Part shown: positions 45,308 through 56,914 of the stretch, one piece after another | Numbering within the stretch: position 1 is the first letter of the stretch | Layout: every line of letters starts with the position of its first letter | DNA from: Cryptomeria japonica | Lineage: Eukaryota; Streptophyta; Pinopsida; Cupressales; Cupressaceae | NCBI RefSeq assembly: GCF_030272615.1 | Contig: NC_081410.1 | Location: forward strand, 286,501,957 to 286,565,956 | Direction of reading: 5' to 3' | Length of the DNA stretch: 64,000 bases | The notes under the pieces: model-generated | The model's database searches: none | What the model saw: only the letters and a program-made list of their open reading frames with translations | What the model was told of the DNA's origin: nothing | Program-made: the position numbers and the translations under genes

Positions 45308-46569
45308 TGTTGGCAATATCAATGAAGGAAAACTGAGAGGGGGTTGGGGGGTGAATCTGTTTTCACATGATCTACAAACTTAACCACAAATACAGATCTG
45401 ATAAACTACAAAAATAAAAAAGATAAGTAAATTGACAACACGACACACAACACCAATATTTTGACGTGAAAAACCTAGTTAAGGGAAAAACCACGATGGG
45501 AACCTGCCCACAATAAGATGATACTCTGCAGTAATATGTAAAAATATTCCAATGGGGAATGCACATGCATTCAGGCTCATTGCCTAGAGCTCACTACTCA
45601 AAATATAATGACCCAGAAGGCTACAACCCTCAGGGAAGTTTCACTGACTTACAACAAGATTTAGACTACAATCCAGAATGAATGAACTGAAAGAATAGCA
45701 TCTCCAAATGCCTGATGACAGTTCTGGTTAAGTACAATTGTCTTCTCTACAACACCAAACTCTGCTCAATACATCACACTGGAAAATGAATCCTTGTTCG
45801 CACATATATTACATTCTGATAATGCAAACACAACCTTGATACCCCAAAATTACATGACAATATCACCTATTTATATAATTTATCAACCTTGATAACGAGG
45901 TCGGCAAAACTCTCAACTCATAATTACAAAATTATATCATACAATACAAAGATTGACCACTAGACCAATATAATGATATACATGACATAACATGAACCTA
46001 AAACAAATATCCAAATGCTCAACACCACCAAAAATCACACTAAGATCAACCGCAACACGCTACATGACTAGGAAAACTACATAGCACACAGAATATTAGC
46101 GGTTCAACAAAATCACCACAAACTCGCACAATGATCAATATAGATCATTAAAACAAATAGGACACAATGAGGAAACACTAGCAAGCACATTAGGATCATT
46201 AGTAACAACTACACCAATACCACATCAAATCTTCATCAATCAACATCTAAAAACTGAAGAACATAACCAATCAGAAATTGTCACGAAGAAAAGATAACTT
46301 GTGGAGCACCAAATCATGAACCATCTGAAATGAAGATACACAGGATCATCCAAAACAATATCATATAAACTTAGCACAAGATCTGATCACACTGGAATAT
46401 GCCAGAGGAAATACTGAACTCTGCAAAGCACTGAGTAGATAAACAAACAACAAAACAAAACTGCAAACTGGATCATAAGATCTTCTCAATCTGTAATCAC
46501 CAGAGCAATTCATAGGAATATGTTAAAATCAATGGCAACAACATATCCTAGTAGTATAAATGTCCAACA
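45308..46569 (-). repeat. 3' LTR of copia element 2
   Basis: 1262 bp; starts TGTTGGACATT (46569) and ends TTGCCAACA (45308) on the minus strand. GGGGGAGAT precedes it as the PPT. Confidence 0.95.
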
Positions 46570-46583
46570 ATCTCCCCCTTTGG
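46570..46583 (-). other. Polypurine tract of copia element 2
   Basis: Minus-strand CCAAAGGGGGAGAT directly precedes the 3' LTR start TGTTGG. Confidence 0.9.
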
Positions 46584-46875
46584 CATTGATGGCAACATAT
46601 GAATGTGAAAAACAGTCAATGCAAAGAAAGAAAACATCTCCAACAAACTCCTCCTAAGATCAAGATAGAGAAATAAATTTTTCACATGCATCTCTCCCCC
46701 TTTGATAGAAATGCCAAAGATCTCAAAATAGATAGCCAAACTATCTTTCCCCCAAACAGAAACATGAATCTCTCCCCCTAAATCACATAACTAGACTAAT
46801 CCACTAGAGGAGCAGTACCAACTCATCAATCCAGATAAGGAGATAAGATTGTGAAGTCCACTGGATTGATGCAAC

Positions 46876-47646
46876 TCAATGCATATAGTTCTCATCAGGA
46901 GGGGTGGATACCCCTAACTTGTCTCTCAAGTAGACAAATGTATCTGTAGGAAAAGATTTAGTAAAAATATTAACAATTTTTTCCTTTGTAGATACATACT
47001 CTAACTTTACTTCCTCTTCACTGAATTTTTCTCTCAAGAAATGATATTTGATTGACACATATTTAGTTTTTGAATGTTGCACTGGATTCTTTGACAAGTT
47101 GATAGCACTGAAATTAACACAATATATAACAGTAGGCTCATCATAAATAACTCTAATATGTTTCAACACTTGCTTCATCCAAATTACCTGAGTGTAGCTA
47201 CCAACAACAACAATGTACTCAACTTTTGCAGTAGATAAGGATACTGAATCTTGATTCTTGCTAGCCCATGAAACCAGTTTCTTACCCAAAAAGAAATCAA
47301 CATCACCAGCCCAATCAACATCAGTGTAATCACATAATATGAAATCATCATTCCTCAGATACCACAAACCATAATCCACAGTTTCATTCAAGTATCTTAA
47401 TATCCTCTTAACAATAGTGACATGACTTTCTTTTGGATCAGCTTGATATCTAGCAGCCATGCATACAACATGCATAATGTTCAACTTAGTTAGAGTGAGA
47501 TATAACAATCCACCAACCATGTATCTATACAAACTCTGATTAACTTTAGGAGAGTCATCATTCTTAGATAATTTGCAACCAGACACCATAGGAATCCCAA
47601 CTAGTTTGGAGTCATCTAACTTGAACTTCTTCAACAATTCCTTCAC
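46876..47646 (-). pseudogene. Copia RNase H (element 2)
   Basis: This 256-codon open stretch begins MKELLKKFKLDDSKLVGIPM. It then gives SLYRYMVGGLLYLTLTKLNI, the RNase H start CDYTDVDWAGDVDFFLGKKL and SWASKNQDSVSLSTAKVEYI, and ends YLRDKLGVSTPPDENYMH. YTDVDWAGD retains the catalytic Asp. STAKVEY corresponds to STAEAEY, so the Glu region is altered (E to K). It is the best preserved domain of this element. There is no overlap with the RT frame; a stop near 47650 separates them. Confidence 0.93.
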
Positions 47647-47659
47647 ATATTTAGTTTAA

Positions 47660-48480
47660 GATATAAAAACACCTTTTCCAGTCTGTTAAATCTGCAAGCC
47701 TAAGAAAAATTTCATCTCACCTATCATAGACATCTCAAATTCTTTCTGCATATCACCGACAAACTTCATGCTTAATTCATTATCACCTCCAAATATGATA
47801 TCATCAATAAAGACTTCAACAATCAAGATGATATCATTTTCAGTTTTAAAATACAGATTACTATTAGCAATCCCTTTATTAAATCCCAATTTCAACAAAT
47901 ACTCATCCAATCTAGCATACCAGGCTCTAGGGGCTTGTTTCAATCCATAAAGATATTTCTTCAGTTTACATACCATGTCACCATCATCTAATAATGAAAA
48001 TCCATCAAGTTACTCAATGTAGACTTCTTCCTCAAGCTCACCATTCAAAAAGGCAAATTTGGCATCCATCTGATATACCTTGAAATCTTTATAAGAAGCA
48101 TATACAAGAAATAGTCTAACAGCTTCAAGTATGACCACTAGAGCAAAAGTCTCCTCATAATCAATTCCTTATTTCTATGAATATCCTTTGCATGCCAGTC
48201 TTTCTTTATTCCTGAAAACTTCACCAGCTTCATTCAATTTTTTCTTGAATACCCATTTAGTACCAATCACATTCTTATCTTTAGGTATAGGTACAAGCTC
48301 CCATGTGTTATTCTTCTCAATATTATCTTATTCTTCTTCCATTTCTCTCATCCAATTCTCATCTTTACAAGCCTCAACAACATCTTTAGGTTCAATTTTA
48401 GAGATCAATAATACCTCTTCAGCAACTAGCCTTCTTCTAGTCATCACACCTTTATTTTTATCACCAATAATCTGATTTTT
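47660..48480 (-). pseudogene. Copia reverse transcriptase (element 2)
   Basis: The 96-codon stretch at 47686-47976 reads MVCKLKKYLYGLKQAPRAWY, LDEYLLKLGFNKGIANSNLY and the catalytic IVEVFIDDIIFGGDNELSMK (FIDD in place of YVDD). The first half of RT lies in other frames between 47980 and 48480, recognisable by homology with copia 1: VYQMDAKFAFLNGELEEEVY and the ETFALVV region. TAA or TAG replaces Q in several places, for example in EYLDGFS near 48014. Confidence 0.9.
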
Positions 48481-48639
48481 TGAATGATTCAATCTTACAT
48501 ACCTCATAGTCTTTTGATTGTTTTAATTTTTAAGTTCCTCCACCTCTCCACTGGTAGTAGGAAAATCCAGATTAACAGTCTCTATTAGATCATTCTATTT
48601 CAACTATTTAGTCTGAATAGGATTCAGAACAATATGCTG

Positions 48640-49660
48640 ACCATCATCATATCAGAAAGCTCTGATCTCTTTTCTATAATCCTCATCAACCTTTACATTT
48701 TCACTTTCCACTATCTTTCTTAGTCTCTTATTGTAGCACCAATAGGATTTTCTCTTTGTAGAATAACCCAAGAAAATTCCTTCATCACTTCTTGCATCAT
48801 ACTTTCCTATGTCCTCATCTCTCTTGATATAACACTTGCTACCAAATACTTTGAAATATCTCATAGTAGGAACATAACCAAACCATAACTCATAAAAGAT
48901 TCTTACCAGTATCACCTTTAATATGAACTCGGTTGAATGCGTAAACAACAGTGCTAATAGCTTCTCTCCAATAGATCTTCAGAATATTTCCTTCAATCAA
49001 CATAGTCCTTGTAGCATCCAAAACAGTCATGCTCTTTCTTTCAACAATTTCATTCTACTGAGGGGTTCTAGGAGTAGATAATTTTCTTCTAATCCCATGC
49101 GTCTCACAGAATGAATCAAACTCACTGGAACAAAATTATCCACCTCTATCAGATCTCAGACATTTCACCTTCAATCTTGACTCATTCTCAACCTTTGCTT
49201 TGAATATTTTGAACTTGTCTAATGCTTCAAATTTCTCCTTCAAAAAGACAACCCACATAATCTTGGAATAATCATAAATTAGCAATGTAAAATATCTATC
49301 TCCCTTCACACTTCTAATATTTACAGGTTCACATAGGTCAGTATGTACAAGATCTAGCAATCCATCAGATGTATATTGTTTCCTCTTGAAAGAAATTCTT
49401 GTTTGCTTACCCAAATGACATTCCTTACATACCGGATTAGTAGGCTTAACAATCTTAGGCACATCTCTAACAACTTGAATAGAACTGATCTTAATAATAG
49501 AATCAAAGTTAACATGACACATTCTCCTATGCAACAACCAGCTTCCATCAATTTGGGCAATCAAGCAGCTTTTCTCACCAGCATTCAAATGAGAAATTAC
49601 CTTCAGTCTTAGTTCCAAATGCAATCTCTATATTGGAGGAATTTAAGATCTTGCATTTAC
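48640..49660 (-). pseudogene. Copia integrase (element 2)
   Basis: The stretch at 49136-49624 reads CLIAQIDGSWLLHRRMCHVN and VCKECHLGKQTRISFKRK (zinc-binding HHCC), then HTDLCEPVNIRSVKGDRYFT and LLIYDYSKIMWVVFLKEKFE, where the first catalytic Asp (DDYS) is YDYS. KCLRSDRGG provides the second Asp. The C-terminal part (48652-48948) reads YELWFGYVPTMRYFKVFGSK and GIFLGYSTKRKSYWC. The piece with the third acidic residue, around 48960-49080, has TAG where Q is expected. Confidence 0.9.
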
Positions 49661-49723
49661 CATTCTTGAATTGCAAATAATAACCTTTGCCAATCATCTG
49701 TCCAACACTCAAAAGATTATGCT

Positions 49724-51017
49724 TCAAACCTTCAACATACAAGACATTAGCAATATTATGCTTACCATCAAAGGAAAGAGAGCCTCTACACGGATCACAC
49801 AGACTTTGCCATCTCCAAATATTACTATTCCACCATCATACCTTTCCATACTCACAAATTTTCTTTTATCACTGGTCATATAAAGTGAAAAATTGCTCTC
49901 AATCACCCATTCATCTTTTTCTTCAAATTTAGTAGCTAAAGCTTTCTCCTCAACAGTGCAGCTAGTGGAATCAAAAGGTACCGGTCCATCTTACTTAATG
50001 GCAAGAAACACAAATTCATCTCCTTCTGATTCTTCATCTATAACACCTTTATCAGTAGCATAATAGCATTTCCTTTGATGATTAGACTTGTAAGGCTTAT
50101 CATACTTCTCATGCTTCTCGTATCTATCATTTCTATCATGTTTATCAAATTTATCATGCGTATAATACTTGGTCACTCTCTCCGGATATCGAGAAGCAAA
50201 ATGTCCTACCTTATTGCAAGAGAAACATTTCAATGGAAATTTTCAATCATACTTACTAGCTCCTTTAGGCAATCTCTGGGCAATCAATGCTTCAAGATCA
50301 TCCAGTTCTCTTTCTTGCTCTTCCATCTCTCTCCTTTATCTTTCATATTTGGATATTCTGCATTCTTTAGGTTCATACTTCTTATTTCTGGATTAGGATG
50401 CTCTAAATGTTGTCTCAGACTTTCCATGTGATTCGCCAAATTCGCTCAACTCAAATGCAGCAATCTTTCCAACCAACATATCTCTTGTTATAGTAGTCAT
50501 ACTCCAGATCTCATCAATAGAAGCTACCTTATGTTTGTAAGAAGGAGGCAAAAATCAACACTTTAGCAACAATTTCATCTTCTTCAAGGGTTCCACAAGA
50601 ACATCTCATACCTAGGACAAGATCATTCACCTTAGCTATGAAAGTGTTTATGTTCTCATCTTCTCCCATCTTTAGTATCTCATATTTCTCTTTTAAACTC
50701 TACAACTTAGCAACTTTGACTTGTTTGTCTCTTTCATAAAAGGTCTCAAGCTTCTCCCAGATCTCATGTGCAGTCTGAAGTCTCATATATTTGTCATTTG
50801 TGAATCAGTCAAGGCACTCAACAATTCTTCCTTTTCTCTGATGTTATTTTCAACTTCCTTGATCTCATCAGGGGTAACCTGTCCATTGTGAGGAGCAGAA
50901 TAGGCATTCTTAGTAATCCTCTCCAAGACATCTCAAGTGCACCTCCATCTAGTTCTTCCATATAGCATAATTACTACCATCAAATATGAGACTCTCCTTA
51001 AACATAACACTTCTCAT
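49724..51017 (-). pseudogene. Copia gag and protease (element 2)
   Basis: ATG at 51017 starts MRSVMFKESLIFDGSNYAIW, a copia Gag N-terminus, and the frame soon breaks. The zinc knuckle (49991-50233) reads CFSCNKVGHFASRY: the last Cys is Tyr. A D/K/R/Y-rich stretch follows (YYTHDKFDKHDRNDRYEKHE), as in copia 1. Protease is barely visible as EWVIESNFSLYMTSDKRKF, where the DSG triad has become ESN. The order and spacing match copia 1. Confidence 0.82.
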
Positions 51018-51059
51018 CCTGGATCTCCTCAAGTGGTTAAGCTTCTTTCAAAGTATCTA

Positions 51060-51071
51060 GCCCTAATTCCA
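51060..51071 (-). other. Decayed primer-binding site of copia element 2
   Basis: TGGAATTAGGGC on the minus strand stands where TGGTATCAGAGC is expected, 2 bases past the LTR end. Three of twelve bases are changed. Confidence 0.8.
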
Positions 51072-51073
51072 AT

Positions 51074-52294
51074 TGTTGGCAATATAAATGAAGGAAAACT
51101 GAGAGGGGGGCGGTGAATCAATTTTCACCGAATCTACAAACTTAACCACAAATACAGATCTAATAAACTACAGCAATAACAAAGATAAGAAAATTGATAA
51201 CACAACACACAACACCAAGATTTTGACGTGGAAAACTTGGTGAAGGAAAACCCACGGTGGGAACCTACCCACAATAAGATGATACTCTACAGTATTATTT
51301 GAAAATATTACAATGGGGAATGCATAAGCATTCAAGCTCACTACTCAAAAGATAATGACCCAAAAGGCTACAACCCTAAGGGAAGTCTCATTGACTTACA
51401 ACAAGATTCAGACTACAATCCAGAATGAATGAACTGAAAGAATAGCATCTCCAAATGCTTGATGATAGTTCCAATTAAGCATAATTGTCTGCTCTTCAAT
51501 ATCAAACTCTTCTCAATACATCACACTGAAATTACCTTTTGATAATGCAGACACAACCTTGATACCCCGAAATAACATGACAATATCACCTATTTATACA
51601 ATTCATCAACCTTGATAACAAGGTCAACTAAACCCTCAACTCATAATTACAAAATTACATCACACAATACAAAGATCAACCACCGGACCAATATAATGAT
51701 ATACATGACATAACATGGACCTAAATTAAATATCTAAATGTTCAACACTACCAGAAATCATGCCAAGATCAGCTGCAACATGCTACACCACCAGGAAAAC
51801 CATATAACACGAATAAAATCAGCGGTTCAACAAAATCACCAAAAACTCACACAATGATCAATGCGGATCATCAAAACAAATAAGACACAATTAGGAAAAA
51901 CCAAAAAGAATGTTAGAATCATTAGTAACATATACACCAACACCACTTATCAAATCTTCATAGATCAACATTTGAAAACTCAAGAACATAACCAATCAAC
52001 AACTGTCACGAAAAAAAGATAACTTGCAGAGCACCAAATCATGAACCATCTGAAATGAAGACACAAAGGATCATCCAAAACAATATCCCAAAAACTCAGC
52101 ATAAGATCTGATCACACCAGAATATGGAGGAGAAAATACTGAACTCTACAAAGAACTGATCAGATAAACAAATTGCAAAACAAAATCATAAACCGGATCA
52201 TAAGATCTTCTCAATCTACAATCACCGGAGCAATTCACATAAATATGTTGACATCAATGACAACAACATATCCTAGCAACAACAATTTCCAACA
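51074..52294 (-). repeat. 5' LTR of copia element 2
   Basis: 1221 bp; begins TGTTGGAAATTG (52294) and ends TTGCCAACA (51074) on the minus strand. It is flanked on the right by the duplication AATTT. Confidence 0.95.
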
Positions 52295-52308
52295 AATTTA
52301 CACCAACA

Positions 52309-52937
52309 ACCCCCCTTAAGTGTAACTTAGAGGAATGTAGACTCAAGTTAACAATGCAAGATGGGTCCTGACTACAAGGCCATGTTAGGTAGCCATGTAC
52401 AAATGCAATGCAATCTCTCACAGATAGAGAAATGAAGAAAAACTACATGGGAAAAAGCTTCCCCCCAAAAGAGAGATAAAAATACAAAAAACTCTCAAGG
52501 AAAAATGACAAGGACAAAACCCCATGTGAGGAAAAAGTGCCCCCCCCCCCCCCCTTCATAAGAGAGAAAACGAGAGAGCAAGTAGCCCCCCCCCCAATGT
52601 AGAATGCACATCAATGGTAGAAGCTCAAAACTGAATGAGGAAGATGCTCCACAATCATCGAACAATGTTCCTCCCCTTAAGAAGAAACAAAACCAAATGT
52701 GTATCCATGAAGTATCCCCAATCATGAAATAAAATTGTAGGAAGAAACATAAAGATGTATGTAGCCTATAAAAAGGGCTCAACTGTCCTCATGTCGATGT
52801 TGAAAGTAGCCCATTCCAAATTAGGTGTACTAGTCCATAGTGCTGAAAAGGATAATCCAAGACCTAGTGAAGATGAATGTAGAAAATGATCCAAAGACTC
52901 AAGTGTCTCCTCTAAGGATAAAGAGATCTCCTCCAAA
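52309..52937 (-). pseudogene. C-terminal tail, 3' region and PPT of copia-like element 3
   Basis: The frame enters from the TR-GAG insertion site as HLEEISLSLEETLESLDHFL and runs to a stop near 52770. An open stretch 52495-52782 in the same region shows no motif. The minus-strand AAGGGGGGT at 52310-52318 is the PPT before the LTR start at 52308. Two poly-C runs (52540-52554 and 52586-52595 on the plus strand) lie between. No integrase or RT motif is present. Confidence 0.65.
52540..52595. repeat. Two long homopolymer C tracts
   Basis: A C15 run at 52540-52554 and a C10 run at 52586-52595 lie 31 bases apart. The lengths are uncertain in sequencing and the tracts may be copy-choice relics of the PPT-like G-rich stretch. 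Confidence 0.85.
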
Positions 52938-52942
52938 TGTTG

Positions 52943-55900
52943 TGTTGGGACTATTTAAAATTGAGTCAAGATTAGAGGCCCATTTCAAAAATTTTGCTCT
53001 GCATGTCAGAAAAGTACCTAAATGAGTCAGTTTGAATGGCCTAGTTGGAGAGGGGGTAAAGTGGAGCCAGTTGATTTTCAAGGGGTAAGGCTTGGGAGAC
53101 ATGTCCTACACCTTTCATTTGGCCTATGTAGTGGTGTACAACTTTTAGATTTCAGTTTGGATAAGTTTATGAGGTACCCATTTTGAGGGGTGAGTTGGAA
53201 GTGCATTTTAGGCACAAATGCAGATTTTATTGAGTAGGCTTCTTTGAGTGATTATATCTTTTGCCCTGTTAATCATCATGGAGAAATTCAAAGTGGATTC
53301 AATTCTATGCATAAATGTGAGTCAGTCTGCAAAATTTCAAGTCTTAACAAATCCATTTGCTCAGTTTACTAAGAAAAATCCATTTGCAGTTTGTGTGGTT
53401 TGACTAGTCCCTGTTTCGACAGCTAGTCGGAGCCTTGTTTTGCATAAGTGTAAAAGTTGCCTCAGTAAGAATCATGCCATAATGTTTGTTCTGGGCTAAT
53501 GTCAGTATAAATGATGAGCTACGTTTCAAATTTCAAGCCTCGGTCAATCTGTTTGATTGGTTTTCAAAAGGGTTCATTTAGCTATCATTTTCAGTTATCC
53601 GTACTTTCAGTGTCGTATCAGTTAATGTAGCCATTTTTGTGAGTGCACCATTTGCATCCTCTCAATCTGGTGATTGAACTAAGAATTCTAAGTTTTAATA
53701 TGTACTTAAAGGTACCTGTGTTTCAAATTTGAGGGCCTACGAAGGTCGTTTGGTATTTTTGAGAAAGGCATCATGTGTTGCCCGGACATTGACTTCATCA
53801 GGTCCGCAGTGTTGACAAAGCCAGTTGGGCATTTTTGGAAATTACTATCTCTTCACTCGGGACTCATCTTGAGAAACCGTTTGGTAGAAGTCATCCTTGT
53901 ATATCAGAGTACACGCCTGTCAGATGGCGAGATCCAGAAAGGTGTTTTAACAGGTTTGAAAATTATGTCTTCGTGATTAAATGCAAAAATATGGGGTAAT
54001 CGCTTGAAGGTTACAAAATTCAGTCGGATGATCCGAAAATGATGTCGATCATTTCCAGAGGTGTGTTTAAGGTGTCTGAAGCATTTTGAAGGCCAACCGC
54101 TTGAAAACGAAATTTTTTTTAGTCGGACCCACTTTGGGGCCCAACTTGGCTCGGTTGCAATTCGCCAGTAGGATGGTAAAAGGCTTATTGAAACTTGGAG
54201 TAATGCACATTTCGTGGCTTGGAGGCATTCAACCAATTATGTGCATTAAACTTTATAGCAAATAATGTGAAAACCATTAAGCAAACATAGTATCTCCAAA
54301 GCAAAGGTGAAATAGACAGCAGTCTTTAAAACTTCCAAGCTAATGTAATAGTGGCAGTGAATGAGTTCCCCTCTTCCCACGCATGATATTGGTTGCAAAA
54401 GTTTTAAATGCAAATGCAAAAGGGCATAAACAAAATGAAATGCTAATGGCAACTCCTCTGTGTGGTATGATTAAGATAAGAGGCCAGTTGAAATGTTTCT
54501 GCAGAAATGAACCTTCAGCAAAGTGCTATGTAACAGGTGTACGCCCAAATTCCTCCAAAATCACATGCCTCCCCTTTCTCTGCTGACTATGGAGTTTAGA
54601 AAGGCGATGATGTTTCCAACCAATGCAATTTTCGCATTCCTTCCTTCACGTGGGCTGAAAGGGTGGCAGATTAAAACCTTCAATCATATGGAAAATGGCG
54701 AAAATGCAACATGGTAAAGGTCGAGCATGTTAGATGGAGATCAACAGCTCGCGCTACTTCACAAAGGCAAGATGCACGCGAGATAGAGGCTGCAAAATGG
54801 CGAAAGCTAGGTGGCGCACAAGTGGCAGGTTTAGTCAGCAGTCCAGCAGGCGGGTCCCAGTGAGGTGGCGATGATGTGGACGACAAGCAAGCGGACACGT
54901 GGCAGAGTGGCGAGGTGTCATCCGAGGTGGCACCCAGTGGACCCCATCGACCAATCAGGTCCAACCATGTGACAAAGCGTCAGGGCACAATCAGAGCAAA
55001 AATCAAAATTAAAATTAGTAAATTACATAGTGCAAACTATATCAAATAAATGAAAAATTCAAATGATGTACACAAATGGAGAATTAATTCACTCAGGGTC
55101 TCATTTTTGGTCAAAATGGCAAGTATTATATATTGTCAGAAAGCTCTCGGAAAGAGGAATTTGGTTAGGTAGTTAATTTTGACAAATGTCAGATATTTCG
55201 AGAGCAGTTTCCATGGGAGTGAAATTCAGTTAGAGAGGAGATACTTGGCAAATTCAGTTGCAGATTTGATTTAGTTCCCTCTCCTTATTCCCAATTCTTC
55301 TCATTTTGTAAGGGTTCTAGAATTCTGTGAGAAGGCTCCAGTTTTCATGGCTTCCATCTTCTGAAATTTCTTGACCCAGATGTGTAAAGTTCTATGGTTT
55401 GTTTCAGGGTATAGAGGCTACATTGCATGATGACAGATTGTTTTCTAGTTGCAGGTCTTACTTGTGTCAGGCATGAGTAATTTCCCACCATATTGTCTCT
55501 ATGTATGCATTTCAGTATTATGAATTTAATCCTCAAGGAGGATGAAATTTGTCAATTTCAAGGAGGTTGTGTGATTGTTTGTGTGTATCTTTCAAGGAAA
55601 GTTTTAAATTCTGTAATCAATCATGAATAATGGAATGTGTCCCAGATTTGAGAATGTTGTGAATGGATCTGAGTAATGCATTAGTATAAGGTATTAATGC
55701 AAGGATATGTTGTAAGGAAAAACAATTTGCAGCTGTGATTAACATTTTGTAGTTCTGTGTGTGTGACTCTATTGCCCAATGAACAAGGCACTGGTCTTTG
55801 ACAGATTTGGGGATGGTTTCAGATCAACATTTTAAAAGACAAATCTATTTCCCTTTATGTGTAGGGGTGTGTTCTTTTCATTCCAAGCTCTGTTTTCATT

Positions 55901-56174
55901 TATGATTTATATGGAGGCCAATCTGTAATGTGTTTCTAGATTTGGTGAGCTTGTGAAATAATCCATCTGCTTAGTGTTGATGCAGTTATGTGTTTGTAAT
56001 CGTTGTATTCAAAGCATCAAAGGTATACCCGCCTAGGTTTTGCAGAGCCTAAAGAGTAGAAGGATTCATATCCTTGTCATGTTTTCCAAGCCCTAATGTG
56101 TTTCATAGACTGAAATTGGCCATTTCATAGAAGGATTGCAGGTATACTTGGGTTATCACTTTTGGTGAACAACA
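52943..56174 (+). repeat. 5' LTR of the TR-GAG element
   Basis: 3232 bp, TGTTGGGACTATTT to GGTGAACAACA. A GC-rich stretch at about 54720-54970 stands out in this AT-rich window and holds ACACGTGGC (54895-54903), a G-box/ABRE-like site, amid repeated GAGGTGGC. A TATA-like ACTATATCAAATAAATG at about 55037 follows. Confidence 0.93.
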
Positions 56175-56178
56175 AAAA

Positions 56179-56196
56179 TGGCAACTCTGCTGGGGA
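56179..56196 (+). other. Primer-binding site of the TR-GAG element
   Basis: TGGCAACTCTGCTGGGGA lies 4 bases after the LTR end. Similar words, TGGCGACTCTG at about 56418 and TGGCAACTCTG at about 56552, recur further down the leader. Confidence 0.75.
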
Positions 56197-56914
56197 AGCT
56201 GAATAGAAATTGCTTAATTTCATCCAGTTAGTCAGTTCATTGTGTATGCACAGAGTGTAAATTGATTTTATGGTGAAGAAAATACTCCTTGTTCTGGATT
56301 GCAGAATGATATGAGTTTCATGTCATATTTTATGAAAGAGTAACAGTGAATGCATTGTTGAAGGTTGTAAGAAGTTCTTTCAGCTGTGTGCGAATTTTTC
56401 TCCAATTCCTTATTGGGTGGCGACTCTGTGGTTCATACCAGTATTAAACAACCTAGAAGAGTGTTGATTGCAGCAAGATTGAGAGAGAAACAGAGAATTC
56501 AATAAGTGTTGAGTGGCGTTCTGCTGTTCAAAATATCCTCTATGCAAGAGGTGGCAACTCTGATGTAAAAGACAGTGCTAAAGTGTGAAGTAAATCTCCA
56601 AATCTACAAGTCTTACAGCTGCAAATCTCCAGGTATTTTCAGAGGTTTCAAATGCAAAGATGTTTGTTCTGAATTCTGAATGTGTAATGTAGTTTTCCCA
56701 TTAAGTGAACAACATTAATAAAGAGGGAAAATAGAGGAATCACAAATTAATTTGCATATCCATTCTGCTGAAATGTCCAGCATATATATTCTGTTGTAGT
56801 ATGCAAATTTGGAAAAGCTCTATGTCAAGCAATGTTATGAATAGTTTCAGTCTGAGGATACTTGCTTGAAGTTTTTATCCAAAGTTATATAATCATTTGT
56901 GGGAGTAAGAAAAA

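Larger units (their letters stand above)
45308..52294 (-). mobile_element. Complete Ty1/copia element 2, TSD AATTT
   Basis: LTRs at 51074-52294 (5') and 45308-46569 (3'), a PBS, gag, protease, integrase, RT, RNase H and a PPT are all present in copia order over 6987 bp. The duplication AATTT is exact at 45303-45307 and 52295-52299. The LTR copies differ by roughly a tenth by eye. Frames contain many stops and shifts, so it is inactive. It sits inside the 3' LTR of copia-like element 3. Confidence 0.95.

Noticed and set aside
52495-52782. Gly-rich minus-strand frame over the poly-C tracts as a protein
   Set aside because: Openness comes from homopolymer runs whose length is unreliable; no motif.
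54680-54964. Minus-strand frames in the GC-rich part of the TR-GAG LTRs (also 61589-61885) as genes
   Set aside because: They occur in both LTRs as a by-product of GC-rich repeats of GTGGC; no start context and no domain.
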